Shown here one piece after another: positions 18,201 through 25,894 of a stretch of DNA of 64,000 nt (position 1 is the first letter of the stretch; every line of letters begins with the position of its first letter). The stretch lies in the NCBI GenBank assembly GCA_014381945.1, contig JACNKQ010000075.1, positions 25,905 through 89,904 on the forward strand, given 5' to 3'. The DNA is from Actinomycetota bacterium. GTDB taxonomy: Bacteria > Actinomycetota > Acidimicrobiia > Acidimicrobiales > MedAcidi-G1. The position numbers were made by a program, and so were the translations under genes. Below the pieces are notes generated by a model. The model was not told the DNA's origin. It made no database searches and saw only the letters and a program-made list of their open reading frames with translations.

Positions 18201-18598
18201 TAGCCCGCCCCTGACAGGATCGTCTCGAGCTGGAGGACATCAGGCCCCTCGGAGCCGACGTCCAGCCGGCGGTAGAAGGCGAAGTCGCCGTTCACGGCGA
18301 CCGCCCGCCGACCGTCCAGGGCGAACAGGACATCGTCCGGCTGGACCGTGTCGCCGTCCTCGACCAAGACGTCGCTGATCTTGCCGTCGACCGCCGAGTT
18401 GATCACCTGCAGCTCGTCACGTCGGAGCTCGCCCCTGACGGTGATCTCCTCGGTGAGCGTTCGGATGTCCACCACCTCGGCAATGGCGCGATCCGTCTCG
18501 ACATCCACCACCACGGTGTCGTCGGCCCATGGCTGCCAGACGACGACGCCCACTGCGGCCAGGGCCAGCACGACCAGCGTTGCAAGGTGTTTCCTCAT
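15218..18598 (-). CDS. MacA/HlyD-like adaptor with peptidoglycan-binding modules and a Calx-beta-type insert (1126 aa)
   Basis: Membrane-fusion (periplasmic adaptor) protein of the downstream ABC exporter. N-terminal membrane anchor (7-22), then the first half of a lipoyl/barrel module (VDGKISDVLVEDGDTVQPDDVLF, about 70-92), two peptidoglycan-binding-like motifs (about 111-155 and 236-270, e.g. RTLQQVLGLTADGTYGPATR), three ~112-residue repeats that start near 285, 397 and 509 (SPxxLTFTAxNWxxxQxVTVxGVDD), three more Calx-beta-like segments (about 650-950), and finally the second half of the adaptor barrel (RIGTVYVDEGEFVLQGN, VGQVVTVNL, VVPIAAVL). Family members are usually 350-500 residues, so roughly 700 residues are inserted. 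The acidic repeats probably bind calcium. Confidence 0.82.
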   Translation of the reverse strand: MRKHLATLVVLALAAVGVVVWQPWADDTVVVDVETDRAIAEVVDIRTLTEEITVRGELRRDELQVINSAVDGKISDVLVEDGDTVQPDDVLFALDGRRAVAVNGDFAFYRRLDVGSEGPDVLQLETILSGAGYDVGVVDDYYSEETRSGLAAWQVDYQYGGATPEVDEVVTISLSGNGAGYEVGARNTATVEIRAVAGDLIDDAVVSVSTTTVDPFVPTTTVLPLNQEVVLLADFQWNEQSDRVRTLQQVLGLTADGTYGPATRAAHLAANRSRGLSLEAVPSAFSVSATSMVVTESGSTATFSVVLGAAPTSDVVLSVTSDDPGEVAASPTTLTFTAENWSIEQVVTLTGVDDRLLDDDQGSSVVVATVDESSNDVFDGAPDVLVSVTTTDDDVAGFSVSEAAAAVTESGSTTTFTAVLDAQPVTAVVLSVTSPDVGEATVSPASLTFTAENWSTAQSVTVTGVDDADSDGNRVTAIAVSVADSESDDDFDSLGDRSVRVATIDDESAGFTLWTNSAAVSEDGTSDTFTVVLNRLPASDVLISITSGDTGEATLSPDTLTFTAANWTTPQTVTVLGVDDTVVDGEQTTALVVAVVDASSDDAFDALPDQSVTAATADDDTTPAAGVDADGGTSTVPSITVEASTTEISEGDQVTFTFTAQPAPEQDLIVDISVGGDVTVDDDFEEVDDTILFPAGVGVAELIITTLVDDDLEPDEDLDVAISALFGDNARYNVGGRSESTVTVTDPNVPGLPVLVLRADADSTEESGSADFTIETAAEVVEDIDVYFVVGGTVVEDQDYSEPDEFVTITTGNDSAAISISLRSDDLVEVDEVLTVTLVPDPNHLPGFVDRAYELSWVVSASILLESDDLPELTLEGGGVVVEGETGVVTIVADQAPEVDTSVNYSVSGSAQQGVDFEVLTGTALLLAGQTRLDIPVRTIDDDVIFEPADMIVADWPARIGTVYVDEGEFVLQGNNVMNITEPDFTIKIFASPSERAKLSVGQVVTVNLAAGDQESPGIITELDDSASTDGGSETYEGVVEAAEELVAVDGAVVTMDVVVEESVDAIVVPIAAVLADSGTNLVRIVTPDGLIERRQVETGMLDGAYVEIESGVSPGEYVILEIDRR

Positions 18599-18628
18599 GG
18601 TCGGTCGCCCGCTCCCACCCGGTGGTTC

Positions 18629-19420
18629 CTAGGAACCGTCGTCAGCGAGGTTCGCCTCACTGACACATGCCCGGATGTCGTCTGTGTTGATCCCGCCGTC
18701 CGGGCTGGTGAAGTCATCGCCGGGGTTGAGCAGCCCGCTCTCGTTGGGGGTGAGGTCGCCGATCGACCAGCCCTTGCGCCTCAGGCACTCGGTGAGGGCG
18801 ATGAACTGCTCGTTGTCCTCACGGATCTGTTCCGGCGTCAACTCCGAGCGTGACGTGAGGAACTCCTGGTAGACGCCGGCGATGCCGGTGCGGCTGTTGC
18901 AGAGCGAGAGTGCCTCGAGGTAGTTGGGCTGGTTGACGGGGTCGTCGGGGCCGACCTCCTCGTTGGGAATGCCGATGAACCCGTATCCCTCGTCGTCGAG
19001 GCACGTGTTGAAGCTGTCGAGCGTGTCCATCAACTTGAGGCCGGGGTTGATGTCCTCCTCGGCCAGCGGGATGGTCTCCTTGGGGGGCTCTGTAGTGGTG
19101 GTCGAGGTGGTGGTCGAGGTGGTGATCGAGGTGGTGGTGGCCTCGGGTTCGTCTGCGCCGGACCCGTCGGTGGTCTCCGAAGGGGTGGCGTCGCTGGTGG
19201 GCGCCTCGGTGGTGGGCGCCTCGGTGGTGGGCGGCGCCGTGCTCGTCACCACCTCCTTGGCGAAGGCATCGTCCGGCAGGACGATCTCGACATCCTCCTC
19301 GGAACTGAGCACAACGATCGAACGTGTTCCGGAATCGGTGCCGCCACCCGAACAGCCGGCCAGCAGTGCCACCGCCACGAGGACGCGTACCGGTGCAACA
19401 GGAGTTCGTTGGATCACCAT
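18629..19420 (-). CDS. Lipoprotein of unknown function with Thr-rich linker
   Basis: 263-residue exported lipoprotein: hydrophobic N-terminus ending in the lipobox LLAGCS, a Thr/Pro/Glu-rich low-complexity linker (about 60-120), then a small domain with paired Cys (SFNTCLDDEGYGF, LSLCNSRTG, LTECLRRKGWS, RACVSEAN). The four Cys suggest two disulfides, and the CLxxxGxxF-type motif is one I associate with small secreted actinobacterial lipoproteins. It ends 30 nt before the adaptor gene, so it is likely the first gene of the exporter operon and may act with it. Confidence 0.75.
   Translation of the reverse strand: MVIQRTPVAPVRVLVAVALLAGCSGGGTDSGTRSIVVLSSEEDVEIVLPDDAFAKEVVTSTAPPTTEAPTTEAPTSDATPSETTDGSGADEPEATTTSITTSTTTSTTTTEPPKETIPLAEEDINPGLKLMDTLDSFNTCLDDEGYGFIGIPNEEVGPDDPVNQPNYLEALSLCNSRTGIAGVYQEFLTSRSELTPEQIREDNEQFIALTECLRRKGWSIGDLTPNESGLLNPGDDFTSPDGGINTDDIRACVSEANLADDGS
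19070..19240 (-). repeat. Low-complexity Thr-rich coding repeats
   Basis: Short repeats of gtggtcgaggtg and gtgggcgcctcg type (plus-strand view) encode T-T-S/T-T and T-E-A-P runs of the lipoprotein linker. Confidence 0.75.
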
Positions 19421-19428
19421 TGCCGCCA

Positions 19429-19434
19429 AGTCTA
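19429..19434 (-). promoter_or_regulatory. -10 element of lipoprotein/exporter operon (leaderless)
   Basis: TAGACT, 8 nt before the ATG at 19420; part of a divergent promoter region with the glycosyltransferase. Confidence 0.5.
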
Positions 19435-19483
19435 TTAGCCACCAGAATTTTTTGCGGCCATCGGGCCACGGCCCCGACTCACC

Positions 19484-19489
19484 TAGCCT
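19484..19489 (+). promoter_or_regulatory. -10 element of glycosyltransferase gene (leaderless)
   Basis: TAGCCT, exactly 6 nt before an in-frame ATC (19496), the spacing seen at many genes here. The TAG of this hexamer is also the upstream in-frame stop, so no start lies farther out. Confidence 0.5.
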
Positions 19490-19495
19490 GTCGTT

Positions 19496-20740
19496 ATCGC
19501 AGACTTTTTCCAGAACGGCGTCATCGCCACCCTTCACGACCTCGGCGACCGCCCGACCGCCGACCTCGAGGCCGACCTCTCGGCCTGGGCATCCGAGCGT
19601 CCCATGGCGCTCGTCATCCCCTGCCTGGCCTCCGAGATGGACGGACCCGCACTCGGGCCGATGGTCGAGGAGATCGCCCGTATCCCCTACCTCGACGAGG
19701 TGGTGATCGGGCTCAACCAGGCCGACGAAGCCGATTTCGACCGGGCGCGTCGGCTCTTCAGCCGCCTGCCCCAGCACCATCGCATCCTCTGGCACGACGG
19801 TCCACGCCTGTCCTCCATCCACGCGGAGCTGACGGCCCGCGGGCTCGCTCCCACGCAGCCCGGCAAGGGTTCGAACGTCTGGTACTGCCTCGGCTATTTC
19901 CTGGCATCGGATCGCGCACAGACTGTGGCCCTCCACGATGCCGATGTGCGCACCTACGACCGCCGCATGGTCGCCCGCCTGCTGTACCCGGTTGCGCACC
20001 CGTCGTTCGAATACGCATTCAGCAAGGGCTACTACTACCGGGCGTCGGCCGCTTCCGAGGACCTCGACTGTCGGGATGGCGAACGCCTCTACGGTCGGGT
20101 GAGTCGCCTGTTCGTCACACCGCTCGTCCGTGCGCTCGGCCTGGCGTTCGGCCGCAGCGACTTCCTGGACTACCTCGACAGCTTCCGCTACCCCCTCGGC
20201 GGCGAGTACGCCATGCACGCAGACCTGGTCCGCACGCTGCGGATCCCTGCGGACTGGGGTCTCGAGATCGGCCTACTGGCCGAGGTGTACCGCCGCTACA
20301 CGACGGCGCAGGTCTGCCAGGTCGACATCGCCGACCGGTACGACCACAAGCACCAGGACCTGTCGCCCCATGACGCCGGAAGCGGCCTGCACAAGATGAG
20401 CATCGACACCGCCCGCTCCCTGTTCGCACGCCTCGCCGCATCAGGAACCGTGCTGACCCACGAGGGGTTCCAGAGCCTCGACGCCACCTATACCCAGGCG
20501 GCCCTCGACCTGGTCGGCAGGTACGGAGACGACGCTGCGATCAACGGACTCGCCCACGACCGCCATCTGGAGGAGGCCGCAGTAGAGATGTTCGCACGGG
20601 CGGTGATAGAAGCCGGCGAGCACTTCCTGGCCGACCCCAACGCCGACTCGCGCAGCCCCAGTTGGTCACAGGTCCGGGCAGAGGTGCCCGACCTCCCCGA
20701 GCGGTTGGCGAAGGCGGTCGAGGCGGACCAGGCCGGCTGA
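19496..20740 (+). CDS. Glycosyltransferase, GpgS/MpgS-like, apparent ATC start
   Basis: About 414 residues. Nucleotide-sugar transferase with an N-terminal GT-A fold: ALVIPCLASEMDGPALGPMV, VVIGLNQADEADF, LPQHHRILWHDGPR, GKGSNVWYCLGYFL and a DxD-type motif in ALHDADVRTYDR, then YPLGGEYAMHADLV and an LPADWGLEIGLLAEVY-like motif. It resembles the glucosyl/mannosyl-3-phosphoglycerate synthases that make compatible solutes. The first ATG (19604) is too late: 36 in-frame codons before it (ADFFQNGVIATLHDLGDRP) match the N-terminus I expect of this family. Between the in-frame TAG and that region there is no ATG, GTG or TTG; ATC at 19496 sits at the leaderless distance. tRNA-Ala lies just downstream on the other strand. 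Confidence 0.78.
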   Translation: MADFFQNGVIATLHDLGDRPTADLEADLSAWASERPMALVIPCLASEMDGPALGPMVEEIARIPYLDEVVIGLNQADEADFDRARRLFSRLPQHHRILWHDGPRLSSIHAELTARGLAPTQPGKGSNVWYCLGYFLASDRAQTVALHDADVRTYDRRMVARLLYPVAHPSFEYAFSKGYYYRASAASEDLDCRDGERLYGRVSRLFVTPLVRALGLAFGRSDFLDYLDSFRYPLGGEYAMHADLVRTLRIPADWGLEIGLLAEVYRRYTTAQVCQVDIADRYDHKHQDLSPHDAGSGLHKMSIDTARSLFARLAASGTVLTHEGFQSLDATYTQAALDLVGRYGDDAAINGLAHDRHLEEAAVEMFARAVIEAGEHFLADPNADSRSPSWSQVRAEVPDLPERLAKAVEADQAG

Positions 20741-20762
20741 AGGAGCCCAACCGGGCTCACGG

Positions 20763-20836
20763 TGGAGGTGATGGGAATCGAACCCACGACTTCTACGTTG
20801 CGAACGTAGCGCTCTAGCCGACTGAGCTACACCCCC
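20763..20836 (-). tRNA. tRNA-Ala (anticodon CGC)
   Basis: 74-nt cloverleaf. Acceptor stem GGGGGTG/CACCTCC with the G3-U70 wobble that identifies tRNA-Ala, D-arm GCTC..GAGC, anticodon stem CTACG/CGTAG with loop TTCGCAA (anticodon CGC, reading GCG), and T-arm GTGGG-TTCGATT-CCCAT. Discriminator A; CC but no full CCA is encoded. Confidence 0.93.
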
Positions 20837-20895
20837 GCGGGCGGGGTGGATCGTAGCGGTGGGGACTGGGCGCCGGACGGGGCCGCGGGAGAGCC

Positions 20896-21354
20896 TCAGT
20901 TCGCCTGGCGCCTCAGGACCGCCTCGTCCTGCATTGGCCCACCGGCGTTGACCAGCATCGAGTTTGAGGGGCGGAACGGCACCACGACCCCGCTGTGCTC
21001 CAGTGTCCGTTGGTGGCGGTTGGTGACCAGGAACGCGTAGCCCACCAGGGACAGGTCGACGAGGAAGTGGATGGTCCAGACCACCCCGCCTACGGCGATA
21101 CCGCCGAAGAAGGTGAAGCCGGCCACCCCGGCGAGCGTGAAGAGAATGTCACGGCGACGCCGACGTGCGGAACCGGGGTCGCCCGGCACGGACGTGGCCG
21201 CTCGCTGGATGGTCCGGAAGCCATGTGCATCGAGGCGGGTGGAGGCGGACAGGGCGGCAATCGGCCGCGGTGACGCGAGCCGTCTCGTGCGTCGGATGAC
21301 CGGTGGCAGCAACAGGGCCGTCCACAAGACACCGAGTCCCAGCAGGATCAGCAC
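20896..21354 (-). CDS. Membrane protein of unknown function (152 aa)
   Basis: Not recognised. N-terminal membrane helix (VLILLGLGVLWTALLLPPVI), a basic cytosolic loop with RRTRRL and a Ser/Arg-rich stretch, then two close helices (ILFTLAGVAGFTFFGGIAVGGV and IHFLVDLSLVGYAFLV) and a short polar tail. GTG start with a purine-rich site (GAGAGGAAG) about 8 nt upstream. It lies between moaC and the tRNA on the same strand. The one-TM/linker/two-TM layout is common in actinobacterial cell-envelope proteins. Confidence 0.65.
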   Translation of the reverse strand: MLILLGLGVLWTALLLPPVIRRTRRLASPRPIAALSASTRLDAHGFRTIQRAATSVPGDPGSARRRRRDILFTLAGVAGFTFFGGIAVGGVVWTIHFLVDLSLVGYAFLVTNRHQRTLEHSGVVVPFRPSNSMLVNAGGPMQDEAVLRRQAN

Positions 21355-21455
21355 GGGCTGTCTTCCTCTCGAATCCACCGATCGTCCATCGAGCGCACAA
21401 CGTAGTGGTCCGCTCGTGTGAAATGGTGGATTTCCACGCGCTGGGTGCGCGAAAG

Positions 21456-21474
21456 CACGCGCGTTGAGCGCGTG
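21456..21474. terminator. Perfect 7-bp hairpin downstream of moaC
   Basis: CACGCGC-GTTGA-GCGCGTG, 20 nt beyond the moaC stop and upstream of the next same-strand gene. No long T-run follows, so it may be a processing or Rho-assisted end rather than a classical terminator. Confidence 0.4.
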
Positions 21475-21494
21475 GCGAACGGGATACCGCCGGA

Positions 21495-21998
21495 TCAGGT
21501 GGCGCGACGCCAGGAACCCGACCGACCCCCGTCCTTTTCCCAGAGGGCCACGTCGGTGATCACCATGGACCGGTCGAGCGCCTTGCACATGTCGTAGACG
21601 GTGAGCGCCGCCACCGTGCATGCCGTGAGCGCCTCCATCTCGACGCCGGTCCGCTCGACCGTCTCCACCGTGGCCTCGACGGCGACGTGGGACTCCCCCA
21701 CCTCGAGGTCGACCGCAACCGAACTCAGCATCAGCGGATGGCAGAGCGGCACCAGCTCGGAGGTGCGCTTCGCCGCCTGGATGCCCGCCACACGTGCCAC
21801 GGCCAACACGTCGCCCTTGGGGACGGACCCCCCGACCAGGGCCTCCGCCGTCTCGGGCGACATCTCGATCCGGGAGCGAGCCACCGCCCGACGCCGCGTC
21901 GGCTCCTTGGCACCGACGTCGACCATGCGGGCGCCGCCGGCCTCGTCGAGATGAGTGAACGTCCGGTCCCCGGCAGCCACATCCTCGGCCTCGGCCAT
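21495..21998 (-). CDS. moaC: Cyclic pyranopterin monophosphate synthase MoaC
   Basis: 167-residue enzyme that with MoaA converts GTP to cyclic pyranopterin monophosphate in molybdenum cofactor synthesis. Motifs: [51 protein letters not shown], and [25 protein letters not shown] with the active-site residues. It follows moaA by 8 nt. Last gene of the cluster moeA-moaA-moaC. Confidence 0.95.
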   Translation of the reverse strand: MAEAEDVAAGDRTFTHLDEAGGARMVDVGAKEPTRRRAVARSRIEMSPETAEALVGGSVPKGDVLAVARVAGIQAAKRTSELVPLCHPLMLSSVAVDLEVGESHVAVEATVETVERTGVEMEALTACTVAALTVYDMCKALDRSMVITDVALWEKDGGRSGSWRRAT

Positions 21999-22006
21999 GT
22001 CGATCC

Positions 22007-22990
22007 TCAGCCGCCGATCTGCGACATGGAACGGGACGGCCGGATGAAGTTGACCTGCCCGATGCCATGGCCGGCCCACTTGGCGGTGACCGCCGCCTCG
22101 AACACGGCCGACAGCTCGTCGTCGACGGCGCCCGAACGCAACGCCGCCTTCACATCGAACTCGTCGACGGCAAAGAGGCAGTTGCGGAACTGCCCGTCGG
22201 CGGTGAGTCGGATCCGGTCGCACGAGTCGCAGAACTTCCGGGTCACGCTGGCGACGACGCCGACCTCGCCGCCACCGTCCGTGTAGCGGAAGCGGGTGGC
22301 GGGAGCCGATGTCCGCTCGATGGCCTCCAGCGGGAACACGGCGCCGATGGCCGCCACGATCTCCTCCTGGCTGACCACCGAACGCACATTCCACGCCTCG
22401 TCGGCGTCGAGGGGCATGAACTCGATGAAGCGGACGACGACGCCCCGCTCCCGGCCGAAGCGGGCGAAGTCGACGATCTCGTCATCGTTGACGCCGCGCA
22501 TCACAACGACGTTGACCTTGACGGGATCGAAGCCGACCTCGATCGCCGCATCGATGCCGTCGAGCACCTTCGGCAGCTCGTCGCGCAGCGTCAACTCAGC
22601 GAAGCGGTCGGTCCGCAGTGAATCGAGTGACACGTTGATGCGGCGCAGACCGGCGTCCGCCAGCCGCCGCGCCAGGAGCCGTAGCGTCGAGCCGTTGGTC
22701 GTGAGCGCCAGGTCCGCCGGCAGTCCCGCCAGCATGCCGACGAGGTGCGGAAGGTTCGCCCGCACGGTCGGCTCGCCTCCGGTGAGACGGATGCTCTCGA
22801 CGCCGTGGCGCTCGACCAGCAGCCGTGCCACCCGCTCGATCTCCTCGAAGGTGAGCAGGTCGTCACGGGGCACCCACTCGAGCCCCTCGGCCGGCATGCA
22901 GTAGCCGCACCGGAAGTTGCACCGGTCGGTCACCGAGATGCGCAGGTCGCGGTGGACCCGGCCGAAGCCGTCGACGAGGGGGCGCATCAC
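22007..22990 (-). CDS. moaA: GTP 3',8-cyclase MoaA
   Basis: 327-residue radical SAM enzyme. N-terminal [4Fe-4S] motif CNFRCGYC in [23 protein letters not shown]; second cluster Cys in [22 protein letters not shown]-terminal Gly-Gly tail (SQIGG) needed for catalysis. The GTG at 22990 has a -10 TACGCT 7 nt upstream; the adjacent ATG (22987) is an equivalent start. Works with MoaC downstream. MoaD, MoaE and MoeB genes are not in the window. Confidence 0.94.
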   Translation of the reverse strand: MMRPLVDGFGRVHRDLRISVTDRCNFRCGYCMPAEGLEWVPRDDLLTFEEIERVARLLVERHGVESIRLTGGEPTVRANLPHLVGMLAGLPADLALTTNGSTLRLLARRLADAGLRRINVSLDSLRTDRFAELTLRDELPKVLDGIDAAIEVGFDPVKVNVVVMRGVNDDEIVDFARFGRERGVVVRFIEFMPLDADEAWNVRSVVSQEEIVAAIGAVFPLEAIERTSAPATRFRYTDGGGEVGVVASVTRKFCDSCDRIRLTADGQFRNCLFAVDEFDVKAALRSGAVDDELSAVFEAAVTAKWAGHGIGQVNFIRPSRSMSQIGG

Positions 22991-22997
22991 GCTGCAC

Positions 22998-23003
22998 AGC
23001 GTA
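22998..23003 (-). promoter_or_regulatory. -10 element of moaA-moaC (leaderless)
   Basis: TACGCT, 7 nt before the GTG at 22990; suggests moaA-moaC can be transcribed separately from moeA. Confidence 0.45.
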
Positions 23004-23034
23004 GAGGCACACCGGGGCCGGAGGGGCACCGGCA

Positions 23035-24240
23035 TCAGTGCAGCAGCAGGACCTCGACCACATCGCCATCGGCAACACCGTCGCCGTCGGGCAGGACCGC
23101 CAGGCCGTCGGCACCGGCCATCGCCGTCAGCTGGTGCGAGCCCTGGCCCCCGGCAGAGGCCACCCGGTAGGCGCCGTCCCGATAGTCGACCAGGACCCTG
23201 GCGAAGTGGACCTTGCCGTCCGGTCGACGTGGCAACCCGCCATCGGCGACGGCGCTCACCAGGGGCCGCCCGGTCACCGTGTGCCCAGCCATGGCCCGCA
23301 GTGCAGGCCGGGCGAACAACTCGAACGACACCATCGACGACACGGGATTGCCCGGTAGGCCGAACACCGGCACCCCGGCAACCGTCCCGAACGCAAGCGG
23401 CTTGGCCGGCCGGATCGCCACCTGCATCCAGCGCATGACGCCGATCCGATCGAGCACCACCTTCACGTAGTCGAAGTCACCCATGCTCACCCCGCCCGTC
23501 GTGAGCAGGGCATCACAGGACTCGACGCCGGCAAGCAGGGCTGCCTCGATGTCCGCCTCATCGTCCCGGACGAGGCCGAGGTCGACGGCGTCGAATCCCG
23601 ACCCCCCGACCAACGCAAGCAGCCCCGGCCGGTTCGAGTCACGGATCTGCCCCAGGGCGAGGGCGCTGCCGTCGGCGACCAACTCGTCGCCGGTCGAGAT
23701 GACGCCGACCCGGGGGCGCCGGAAGACCGGCACCTCGTGGAGGTTGATGCTCGCCAGCACGCCGACGTGGCCCGGTCCGATTGCCGTGCCGGGCGCAAAC
23801 ACCACCTGCCCGGGCTCGAGGTCCTCGCCGGCATCCCGGATGTGGTTGCCCACTGGAACCTCCACCTCCACATCGACCAGCTCGCCATCGAACTGCCCGG
23901 AAACGCTCGTGCGCTCCACCATCACCACGGCATCCGCACCGGACGGCACAGGGGCGCCGGTCATGATCCGGATGGCCTCACCCGGGCCGACAGGCCGGTC
24001 GGGCGCTGCTCCTGCGGCAAGCGTCCCGACAACCGTCAGGCGGACCGGTGCACCGACGGTGTCAGCGGCACGGACGGCGAACCCGTCCATCGCCGTGTTG
24101 GCAAAGGGAGGCACGGCCTCCGTGGCGACCACCGGCTCGGCCAGCACCAGGCCGAGCGCCTCGCTGAGCGCCACCGTGGTGGCCACCGGAGCCGGGCAGC
24201 GGTCCCGAACGTGGGCCTGTGCCTCGTCGAGCGGGATCAT
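23035..24240 (-). CDS. moeA: Molybdopterin molybdenumtransferase MoeA
   Basis: 401-residue MoeA/gephyrin-type enzyme inserting molybdate into adenylylated molybdopterin. N-terminal LDEAQAHVRDRCPAP, PPFANTAMDGFAVRAAD, the catalytic domain with GVISTGDELV, LLTTGGVSMGDFDYVK and FGLPGNPVSSMVSFELF, and a C-terminal beta domain. A GGAG ribosome site precedes the ATG. First gene of the molybdenum cofactor cluster. Confidence 0.94.
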   Translation of the reverse strand: MIPLDEAQAHVRDRCPAPVATTVALSEALGLVLAEPVVATEAVPPFANTAMDGFAVRAADTVGAPVRLTVVGTLAAGAAPDRPVGPGEAIRIMTGAPVPSGADAVVMVERTSVSGQFDGELVDVEVEVPVGNHIRDAGEDLEPGQVVFAPGTAIGPGHVGVLASINLHEVPVFRRPRVGVISTGDELVADGSALALGQIRDSNRPGLLALVGGSGFDAVDLGLVRDDEADIEAALLAGVESCDALLTTGGVSMGDFDYVKVVLDRIGVMRWMQVAIRPAKPLAFGTVAGVPVFGLPGNPVSSMVSFELFARPALRAMAGHTVTGRPLVSAVADGGLPRRPDGKVHFARVLVDYRDGAYRVASAGGQGSHQLTAMAGADGLAVLPDGDGVADGDVVEVLLLH

Positions 24241-24288
24241 CGCTTTGCTCCGGGAAGGGTTGTCTACAGTGCGGCGGTCGGGGTGAGG

Positions 24289-24906
24289 CTACCCAGAAGA
24301 ACCGTCCGGTTCCGGTCTCCTCCATGTCGTCTCGTTGCCCGTTGCAAGCCGCCGGATGTTGCCCTCGTGTCGGACCAGGACGAGCAACGAGATGACCAGG
24401 GCTATGGCCAACTCCCGGCCAGTGCCCCCGAAAGCCCAGATCAGGATCGGGGTCGCCACGGCCATCACGATCGACCCCAGGGAGGCCGTGCGGCTGACAC
24501 GGGCCGCAACGGCGAAGAGCGCCAGGTCGATGACCGCCACAAGGGGGAACAGCACGAAGGCGCCGCCACCAGCTGTCGCCACTCCCTTGCCGCCACGGAG
24601 CCTGCGGGTGACGGGTAGGACGTGGCCCAGCACTGCGGCAGCCCAGCAGAACAGTGCCAACTGCCGCGAGACGACTACCCAACCGAGTCCGGCGGCGATC
24701 GCCCCCTTGCCGGCATCTGCAGTGAACACGTACAGGCCGGCCCGACGACCGGCAGTCCGGTAGACGTTGGTGGCGCCCGGGTTCCCCGACCCCGATCGCG
24801 TCGGGTCTACACCGCGGCGGCCGGCGAACAGGTGGGCTGAGGGAAAGGTGCCGAGGAGATAGGCGCCGACCACGAACAACAGCGCCAGCGGGACCTGATC
24901 CGTCAT
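24289..24906 (-). CDS. plsY: Glycerol-3-phosphate acyltransferase PlsY
   Basis: 205-residue integral membrane acyltransferase that uses acyl-phosphate to make lysophosphatidate. All three family motifs are present: GTFPSAHLFAGRR with SGSGNPGATNVYRT, LRGGKGVATAGGG, and VLVRHEGNIRRL. Five to six membrane helices. It stands divergent from the fmdB-like gene, and moeA follows downstream. Confidence 0.94.
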   Translation of the reverse strand: MTDQVPLALLFVVGAYLLGTFPSAHLFAGRRGVDPTRSGSGNPGATNVYRTAGRRAGLYVFTADAGKGAIAAGLGWVVVSRQLALFCWAAAVLGHVLPVTRRLRGGKGVATAGGGAFVLFPLVAVIDLALFAVAARVSRTASLGSIVMAVATPILIWAFGGTGRELAIALVISLLVLVRHEGNIRRLATGNETTWRRPEPDGSSG

Positions 24907-25037
24907 GCCCCAATGATCACCGCAAAATGGTGCGTTGCGGCGGATACGGGCACCCGGGGGCCGCCGCTAGACTCACCACCCTGCCGGTGGACGTCTTCTT
25001 CGAGACCCGCCGGCGCCCTTCCCCCTACCCGGACCGA

Positions 25038-25056
25038 GCGAGCGAGCGAGCGATCA
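25038..25056. repeat. GAGC tetranucleotide run
   Basis: About four and a half copies of gagc just upstream of the fmdB-like start, in its 5' leader; a short slippage-prone tract. A possible -10 (TAGACT, 24968-24973) lies about 88 nt before the ATG. Confidence 0.6.
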
Positions 25057-25060
25057 GGCA

Positions 25061-25399
25061 ATGCCCACGTACCAGTACCGCTGCAAGCAGTGCGCAACCG
25101 AGTTCGAGGTCCGTCAGTCCTTTGCCGACGACCCGCTGACCGACTGCACCGACGCGTCATGCGACGGAACTGTGAGCAAGGTCTTCAAAGGGGTCGGCAT
25201 CTCGTTCAAGGGCGACGGCTTCTACAAAAACGACCACGGATCGTCGGCCAGGACCCGGCCCACCTCGACCGATTCCGAGGAGTCGAAGTCGTCGAAAAGC
25301 TCTTCCGAATCGTCGAACGGCGCCTCCGACTCTTCGGGTGGCACCAAAGAGAAGGCCCCGGCCACGAGTTCCACCTCGACCAGCGGTTCCTCCGACTGA
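25061..25399 (+). CDS. FmdB-family zinc ribbon protein
   Basis: 112 residues. N-terminal zinc ribbon MPTYQYRCKQCATEFEVRQSF..CTDASCDG with two CxxC-like pairs, VSKVFKGVGISFKGDGFYKND as usual in the family, then a Ser/Lys/Thr-rich disordered tail of about 55 residues. FmdB-like proteins are presumed regulators but are poorly understood. Here the partner downstream is a SAF-domain protein (67 nt gap). Confidence 0.88.
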   Translation: MPTYQYRCKQCATEFEVRQSFADDPLTDCTDASCDGTVSKVFKGVGISFKGDGFYKNDHGSSARTRPTSTDSEESKSSKSSSESSNGASDSSGGTKEKAPATSSTSTSGSSD

Positions 25400-25465
25400 T
25401 CCGCAGGCCTGATCCCTCACAGGCCGACCCGGCTTCCCCGCCATCCGCCCACACCTGGAGGCGCC

Positions 25466-25885
25466 ATGGCGTACCTCCTCGCCCGCATGCGCATGTGGGC
25501 CGCACATCACCGGCTGGCCTGGTGGCTGGCCGCCGGCACCCTCGCACTGGTCACCGGCCTCGCCGTCGATGCCGCAGCATCGGCTCCTCCCTGCCCGACG
25601 TCCGATTCGGCATCCATCGACGACCGACCGGCCCCACGATCGGGAGAACGGGCCATCGCCCTCGACCGGGGCTCCAACCGGCTCCCACTCGTACCCGGCG
25701 ACCGCGTCGACCTCTACGCCGTCGACGACCTCTCGTCGTCCGGCCGGCTCCTCGTGGGCGCCGCCCGCGTACTCGACCTCGACGACGAGACCGTCACCGT
25801 CGCCGTACCCCGTCGGGACGTGGCGGGCGTGACCACCGCCCGCCGGTGGGGCGACGTGGCATTGGCGCTGGTGCCCCAGGGCTGA
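25466..25885 (+). CDS. SAF-domain membrane-anchored protein (CpaB/RcpC-like)
   Basis: 139 residues. One N-terminal membrane helix (LAWWLAAGTLALVTGLAVDAAA), then an extracytoplasmic SAF-type beta domain (RAIALDRGSNRLPLVPGDRVDLYAV, LLVGAARVLDLDDETVTVAVPRRDVAGV). Short for CpaB; no second SAF domain and no pilus genes in the window. In actinobacteria such genes often follow fmdB-like genes, as here. TGGAGG ribosome site 5 nt before the ATG. Confidence 0.75.
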   Translation: MAYLLARMRMWAAHHRLAWWLAAGTLALVTGLAVDAAASAPPCPTSDSASIDDRPAPRSGERAIALDRGSNRLPLVPGDRVDLYAVDDLSSSGRLLVGAARVLDLDDETVTVAVPRRDVAGVTTARRWGDVALALVPQG

Positions 25886-25894
25886 CACACAGCC

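Noticed and set aside
20763-20836. tRNA gene considered as a possible selC (tRNA-Sec)
   Set aside because: The anticodon is CGC, length 74 nt, with a normal short variable loop and the tRNA-Ala G3-U70 pair. tRNA-Sec would be about 90-100 nt with anticodon TCA and a long variable arm.
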